35,227 nucleotides of DNA from an uncultured Bacillota bacterium (GTDB lineage Bacteria; Bacillota_I; Bacilli_A; RF39; UBA660): assembly GCA_947165195.1 (NCBI GenBank), contig CAMUZJ010000002.1, positions 1 through 35,227 on the forward strand, in the 5' to 3' direction. Positions 31,949-35,227 of the stretch are shown here, piece by piece. The notes under the pieces are model-generated. The model saw nothing but the letters and a program-made list of their open reading frames with translations. It was not told where the DNA came from and ran no database searches. The stretch's first letter is position 1; every line of letters begins with the position of its first letter. Both the position numbers and the translations under genes were made by a program.

Positions 31949-33232
31949 ATGTCTTTAAAAAAAATAGAGGAAGAAATAGAAGAACATAAATCTTTAGAAG
32001 ATTTTCATATAGATGATAAAAAAGATATAGAGAAAGAAGAGCCTGTTAAAAAAATAACAAAGTCTAAGAAACGGTTTACTAGTTTTGAACTTTTTTTTAT
32101 TTCATTTGTGATGTTGGTATTTGGTGCTACTTTAGGATGTTTAGTATCCGTAGCAACTTCTTCTGTAATAGGGTCAACAATAAATAGTAGTATTTCTGAA
32201 TTTTTGTCAGTCTATCATCAAATTAAAGATGATTATTATGAAGAAGTTAATGATAGTGACTTAATGCATGCTGCTATCTCTGGAATGTTAGGTTCTTTAG
32301 GAGATGAATATACTTATTATATGAATGAAAATACTACTAGTTCTTTTAATACAACAGTAGATGGCTCTTACAAAGGTTTGGGTATAACTATAAAATATGA
32401 AAATGAAGCAGTAACAATAATTGATATATTTAAAAATTCTCCTGCTGAAAAATCTGGATTAAAAGTTGGGGATATATTAACTGTTGTTCAAGGAGTAGAT
32501 GTTACAGAAAAGAATTCTAACGACGTAGTAGAATTAATTGCTGGAGAAATAGGTAAAAAGGTCACTCTTACTGTTAAAAGAGGAGAAGAGTTATTAAATT
32601 TTGAAATGAAAATAGCTCAAATAGAAATTCCTTCTGTAACTACTGAGATAAAAGAAGAAAATAATAAGAAAATAGGGTATATTAAAATTGATAATTTTGC
32701 TGCTAATACAGCAAGACAATTTAGTAGTAAATTAAAAGAATTAGAAGGCTCTAATATAGATTCTTTAATTATTGATGTAAGATATAATACAGGAGGTCAT
32801 TTATCACAAGTCGATAAGATATTAGATTTATTCTTTGATAAAAAAACAGTTCTTTATCAAATTGAAACAAAAGGAAAAGCAGTAAAATATTATTCGGATA
32901 CTAAAGATAATAGAACATATCCTGTAGTAGTATTAGTAAATGAATCTAGTGCTTCTGCTTCTGAAATTTTAACGGCATGTTTTAAAGAAAATTATAAAGA
33001 TGCTACTATTTTAGGAGTTAAGACATATGGAAAAGGTACTGTTCAAAAGGCATCAGACTTATCAAATGGTACTAGTTATAAAATTACTACTCAAAAATGG
33101 TTAACTCCTAAAGGAAATTGGATTCATAAAGAAGGAATTACACCAGATGTAGAACTGGAAGATAACTTAGAAACAGAAGAAGATGAACAATTAAATGAAG
33201 CTATCAAAATCTTATCAGAAAAAGAGTCTTAG
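31949..33232 (+). CDS. C-terminal processing protease, S41 family
   Basis: CtpA-type serine protease acting outside the membrane. The 427-residue protein starts at the ATG at 31949 after AGAGGTGAT; in-frame GTG codons at 31940 and 31946 overlap that site. It has an acidic cytoplasmic N-terminus (1-42), one membrane helix (about 46-72), a PDZ domain (about 138-212, with YKGLGITIKYENEAVTI and SPAEKSGLKVGDIL) and the S41 core. The Ser-Lys dyad is S334 in NESSASASEIL and K362 in TYGKGTVQ. It lacks an evident C-terminal peptidoglycan-binding domain. A TATAAT at 31927-31932 is its likely -10 box. The stop codon overlaps that of the convergent sortase gene. Substrate unknown. Confidence 0.93.
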   Translation: MSLKKIEEEIEEHKSLEDFHIDDKKDIEKEEPVKKITKSKKRFTSFELFFISFVMLVFGATLGCLVSVATSSVIGSTINSSISEFLSVYHQIKDDYYEEVNDSDLMHAAISGMLGSLGDEYTYYMNENTTSSFNTTVDGSYKGLGITIKYENEAVTIIDIFKNSPAEKSGLKVGDILTVVQGVDVTEKNSNDVVELIAGEIGKKVTLTVKRGEELLNFEMKIAQIEIPSVTTEIKEENNKKIGYIKIDNFAANTARQFSSKLKELEGSNIDSLIIDVRYNTGGHLSQVDKILDLFFDKKTVLYQIETKGKAVKYYSDTKDNRTYPVVVLVNESSASASEILTACFKENYKDATILGVKTYGKGTVQKASDLSNGTSYKITTQKWLTPKGNWIHKEGITPDVELEDNLETEEDEQLNEAIKILSEKES

Positions 33233-33241
33233 GACTCTTTT
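33220..33241. terminator. Bidirectional terminator holding both stop codons
   Basis: A perfect 9-bp stem AAAAGAGTC/GACTCTTTT (33220-33228 and 33233-33241) with the 4-nt loop TTAG. The ctpA-like stop TAG is 33230-33232 and the sortase stop TAA on the minus strand is 33231-33229, so both lie in the loop. The A/T ends of the stem give a short U-tail in either direction. Confidence 0.85.
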
Positions 33242-33810
33242 ATTGTGCAATTTATTATGAGTTGCTTATCTTCATTATTTGGACTACAAGTTGTTAAAAT
33301 AAGCTGTTTTTTATTGTATTTTGGTACTTCTATATTTCCATCTTTTTTTGTCTCCCATTTATTTTCAACTATATATAAGTATTTTTTTTCTTTATATATT
33401 AATTCAACCACATCATTTTTTTCTAGTAGATTTAAATTCTTAAAAAAAGCTTGTTTTCCAGTACCAGAGTGGGCTGCTAAAAACATAATACTATTGTCTT
33501 TATCTGGTGAAATACTTCCTTTTAAAATAGTAACATTTTCTTCTACGTTATTTTTTATATTATTAATGTCATATAAGTCTTTTTCTAGAAATAACTTCTT
33601 TATAGTTAATTTTCCTATGGTTTCCTCTTTATTCTTTATATCAGTAATTTTATTATCTGTTGTTGATTCTTTTTGATAATGCAATATATATTTTATATTT
33701 AAAGAATAGTCTTTAGTTGTTTGGGATATTTTCAAATTATTATATATTATAAAACAAGCTAATAAAAAGAAAGTTATAATAAATAGGCAATAAATAGAAT
33801 TTTTTAACAT
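33229..33810 (-). CDS. Sortase, small class D/E-like
   Basis: Sortases are membrane transpeptidases that join surface proteins to the cell wall. The 193-residue protein has an N-terminal membrane helix (about 5-24) and the sortase beta-barrel. The catalytic His is H114 in FLAAHSGTG and the Cys is C175 in LILTTCSPNN. The usual Arg about 7-13 residues after the Cys is missing; the segment reads SPNNEDKQLIINC, so K182 or Q183 stands there. The start ATG overlaps the end of the adhesin gene by seven bases in another frame and has only a weak AAGG upstream, so translation is probably coupled. Its likely substrate is that adhesin. Confidence 0.88.
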   Translation of the reverse strand: MLKNSIYCLFIITFFLLACFIIYNNLKISQTTKDYSLNIKYILHYQKESTTDNKITDIKNKEETIGKLTIKKLFLEKDLYDINNIKNNVEENVTILKGSISPDKDNSIMFLAAHSGTGKQAFFKNLNLLEKNDVVELIYKEKKYLYIVENKWETKKDGNIEVPKYNKKQLILTTCSPNNEDKQLIINCTIKES

Positions 33811-35227
33811 AGTAACGATAATAGAAACCTTATAACTTTCTGTATAAAACCTTCTTTTATGTTAGTATTAGGAACTTTAATTTTATAATCTTTTAACTCA
33901 AAATAAGTTATATCTTCATCTTCAACATTTATTTCTATAGGCTCTATTATTTTATATCCTTCTGTAGTGGTTTGCTGTATTATCTTATAATTACCATATT
34001 TTAGAGTTATATAGGCATATCCTTCTTCATCTGTTTTAATGGTATCTATTAATTTATTATTATCATCGTAGATAGAGAAGAGAACATCTTTTTCCCCAAT
34101 AAAATTATCTCCATCTCCATAAGTTTTATGTAAGACAATATCTTTTTTGATAACTTCATCTTCTAAATCTAATATAATAGTAGTATTTTTCTCATCTTCA
34201 ACATTTATTTCTATAGGCTCTATCATTTTATATCCTTTTGTAGTAGTTTGTTGTATTATTTTATAGTTACCATATTTTAGAGTTATATAAGCATATCCTT
34301 TTTCATCTGTTTTGATGGTATCTATTAATTTATTATTATCATCGTAGATAGAGAAGAGAATATTTTTTTCTTCAGTAGAATTTATTCCATCTCCAAAAGT
34401 CTTATGTAAGACAATATCATTTTTAATAATTTCATCTTCTAAATTTAATACAATAGTAGGATTCTTTTCAGTTATATTTATAGTATAAGTACTTTTATCC
34501 AATTGATATCCTTTTCCAGGTGTAAATTCTTTTAAATAATAGGTACCAAAATCTAAATTTTTTATCTGAGAAAAACCCTCTTCATTAATTACCATTTCTT
34601 GAATTTCAACATTATTTTTATCATATAATTTATAAATCGTACCTTCAATTTTAGCATTGCCTTGTCCTTTATAATCTTTTGTTTCTTTATCTACTTTATG
34701 AATAGTAAGTTCTGTTTTTAAAACATTAATTTTAATATATAATGTTTCTTCATAATCTCCTGGAGCTATAATATTTTGACTATTTTCTGAATAGTAGAAG
34801 GTAGATAAAGTATTATAAAAATTATCTTTTTTTGTTAAAGTAATATTATAACTACCTTCTAATAAATCATCTAATACTAAATTGTTATCAACAATCCTTC
34901 CCATAGATGGAGAATATTTATATAAGGCATTATTAGAATCATGAATAGTAACATTTCCTTCTTTTACAGTGGTTATACTATTTATATTAGGTTTTGCTAA
35001 GTCTTTTTCCACTAAGTAGTTTAATTCATTAATTTCTTCTTGAAATCTATCTACCCTTGGACCATTTAAGCCATCCGTAAAATAGTATTCTCCTAATGGA
35101 TCTGCTTCCCTCCAAATTAATAATTGAGTGATTGCATACCACTTTATATCGGTATGATTACTATATTGGTATCCATAATGAGCAAGAGATCTAATTCTTT
35201 CTGTTTGCTTATTAGAAAGACCAGTTA
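33804..35227 (-). CDS. Thioester-domain / Cna-B repeat surface adhesin, N-terminus outside window
   Basis: The frame stays open to the window edge; a GTG at 35012 is internal. The edge part (35227-35010) reads AHYGYQYSNHTDIKWYAITQ and then LLIWREADP, the Gln-containing end of a Cys-Gln thioester domain (TED), which can bind host proteins covalently; the cysteine half is not visible. Then follow a linker domain, one Cna-B/SpaA domain (about 34714-34430; Lys in TIHKVD and Glu in YLKEFTPGKGY) and two near-identical Cna-B repeats of 92 residues. The C-terminus is KVPNTNIKEGF then QKVIRFLLSLLC: a VPNTN sorting-like motif with an unusually short hydrophobic end and no basic tail. The gene overlaps the sortase gene downstream. 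Confidence 0.85.
   Translation of the reverse strand, partial: TGLSNKQTERIRSLAHYGYQYSNHTDIKWYAITQLLIWREADPLGEYYFTDGLNGPRVDRFQEEINELNYLVEKDLAKPNINSITTVKEGNVTIHDSNNALYKYSPSMGRIVDNNLVLDDLLEGSYNITLTKKDNFYNTLSTFYYSENSQNIIAPGDYEETLYIKINVLKTELTIHKVDKETKDYKGQGNAKIEGTIYKLYDKNNVEIQEMVINEEGFSQIKNLDFGTYYLKEFTPGKGYQLDKSTYTINITEKNPTIVLNLEDEIIKNDIVLHKTFGDGINSTEEKNILFSIYDDNNKLIDTIKTDEKGYAYITLKYGNYKIIQQTTTKGYKMIEPIEINVEDEKNTTIILDLEDEVIKKDIVLHKTYGDGDNFIGEKDVLFSIYDDNNKLIDTIKTDEEGYAYITLKYGNYKIIQQTTTEGYKIIEPIEINVEDEDITYFELKDYKIKVPNTNIKEGFIQKVIRFLLSLLC
33873..34148 (-). repeat. Adhesin Cna-B repeat, copy 2
   Basis: The second of two direct 276-bp units, 92 codons. It encodes KDIVLHKTYGDGDNF at the start and EPIEINVEDED near the end, and leads directly into the VPNTN motif. 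Confidence 0.85.
34149..34424 (-). repeat. Adhesin Cna-B repeat, copy 1
   Basis: The first 276-bp unit. The central block 34197-34364 differs from its counterpart 33921-34088 at only about a dozen positions, and 46 bases in a row (ending near 34360) are identical. This points to a recent duplication or homogenisation. Confidence 0.85.

Noticed and set aside
33245..33676. Plus-strand frame opposite the sortase gene
   Set aside because: The minus strand has the His and Cys sortase motifs; the plus-strand frame is hydrophobic only because of AT-rich antisense.
33873..34424. Direct repeats as a possible CRISPR or mobile element
   Set aside because: The units are 276 bp, in frame and encode Cna-B domains; there are no spacers or terminal inverted repeats.

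Overview
The window comes from a very AT-rich Gram-positive bacterium. It uses the standard bacterial code: capA and the 309-residue gene end at TGA, and tryptophan is TGG, which excludes the UGA=Trp code of Mycoplasma. It makes peptidoglycan and exports cell-wall proteins (murD, a FemAB ligase, NlpC/P60 hydrolase, sortase, thioester adhesin). It ferments through pyruvate formate-lyase and uses T-boxes, tmRNA and c-di-AMP. The best guess is a Bacilli-class lineage close to the walled relatives of the Mollicutes (RF39-like gut bacteria); this is an inference from gene content and style, not a database match.

Layout. Positions 1-7162 hold the end of rpoC and the str operon (rpsL, rpsG, fusA, tuf). 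A convergent FemAB gene (7180-8433) lies back to back with murD, which overlaps enolase. A proline T-box controls proS (11137-13085). Next come secG, rnr, a CapA-like phosphoesterase and smpB (13150-17247), then a membrane-anchored surface protein. pflB-pflA run on the minus strand (18453-21411). A cysteine-rich protein of unknown role precedes ssrA (tmRNA, 22495-22873), so both trans-translation partners are in the window but 5 kb apart. A tyrosine T-box (about 22990-23216) controls a DAHP synthase reduced to its catalytic core, with a short Tyr/Phe-rich reading frame between them. A divergent ispF and several small envelope genes follow, including an unlisted 44-residue membrane peptide on the minus strand. 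The c-di-AMP unit (Q-rich membrane protein, cdaA, cdaR) occupies 27654-30173. The last part is envelope-related: a lipoprotein, a thioredoxin-fold membrane protein, a CtpA protease and, on the minus strand, a thioester/Cna-B adhesin whose 3' end overlaps its sortase gene. The adhesin runs off the right edge.

Style. Most genes have their own sigma-A type promoter and a U-tailed hairpin. Intergenic space is so tight that at least seven stop codons lie inside terminator hairpins, and two promoters place their -35 box in the loop of the preceding terminator-like hairpin. There is no insertion sequence, prophage, CRISPR array or tRNA gene in the window.

Most worth checking: the AUA- or pseudo-started Tyr-rich frame between the tyrosine T-box and aroF; an isoleucine replacing a near-invariant proline in the S12 decoding loop; the overlapping adhesin-sortase pair with an odd sorting signal, duplicated 276-bp repeats and altered catalytic residues; a Gln-rich membrane protein in the cda operon; and a DGG variant of the diadenylate cyclase DGA motif.
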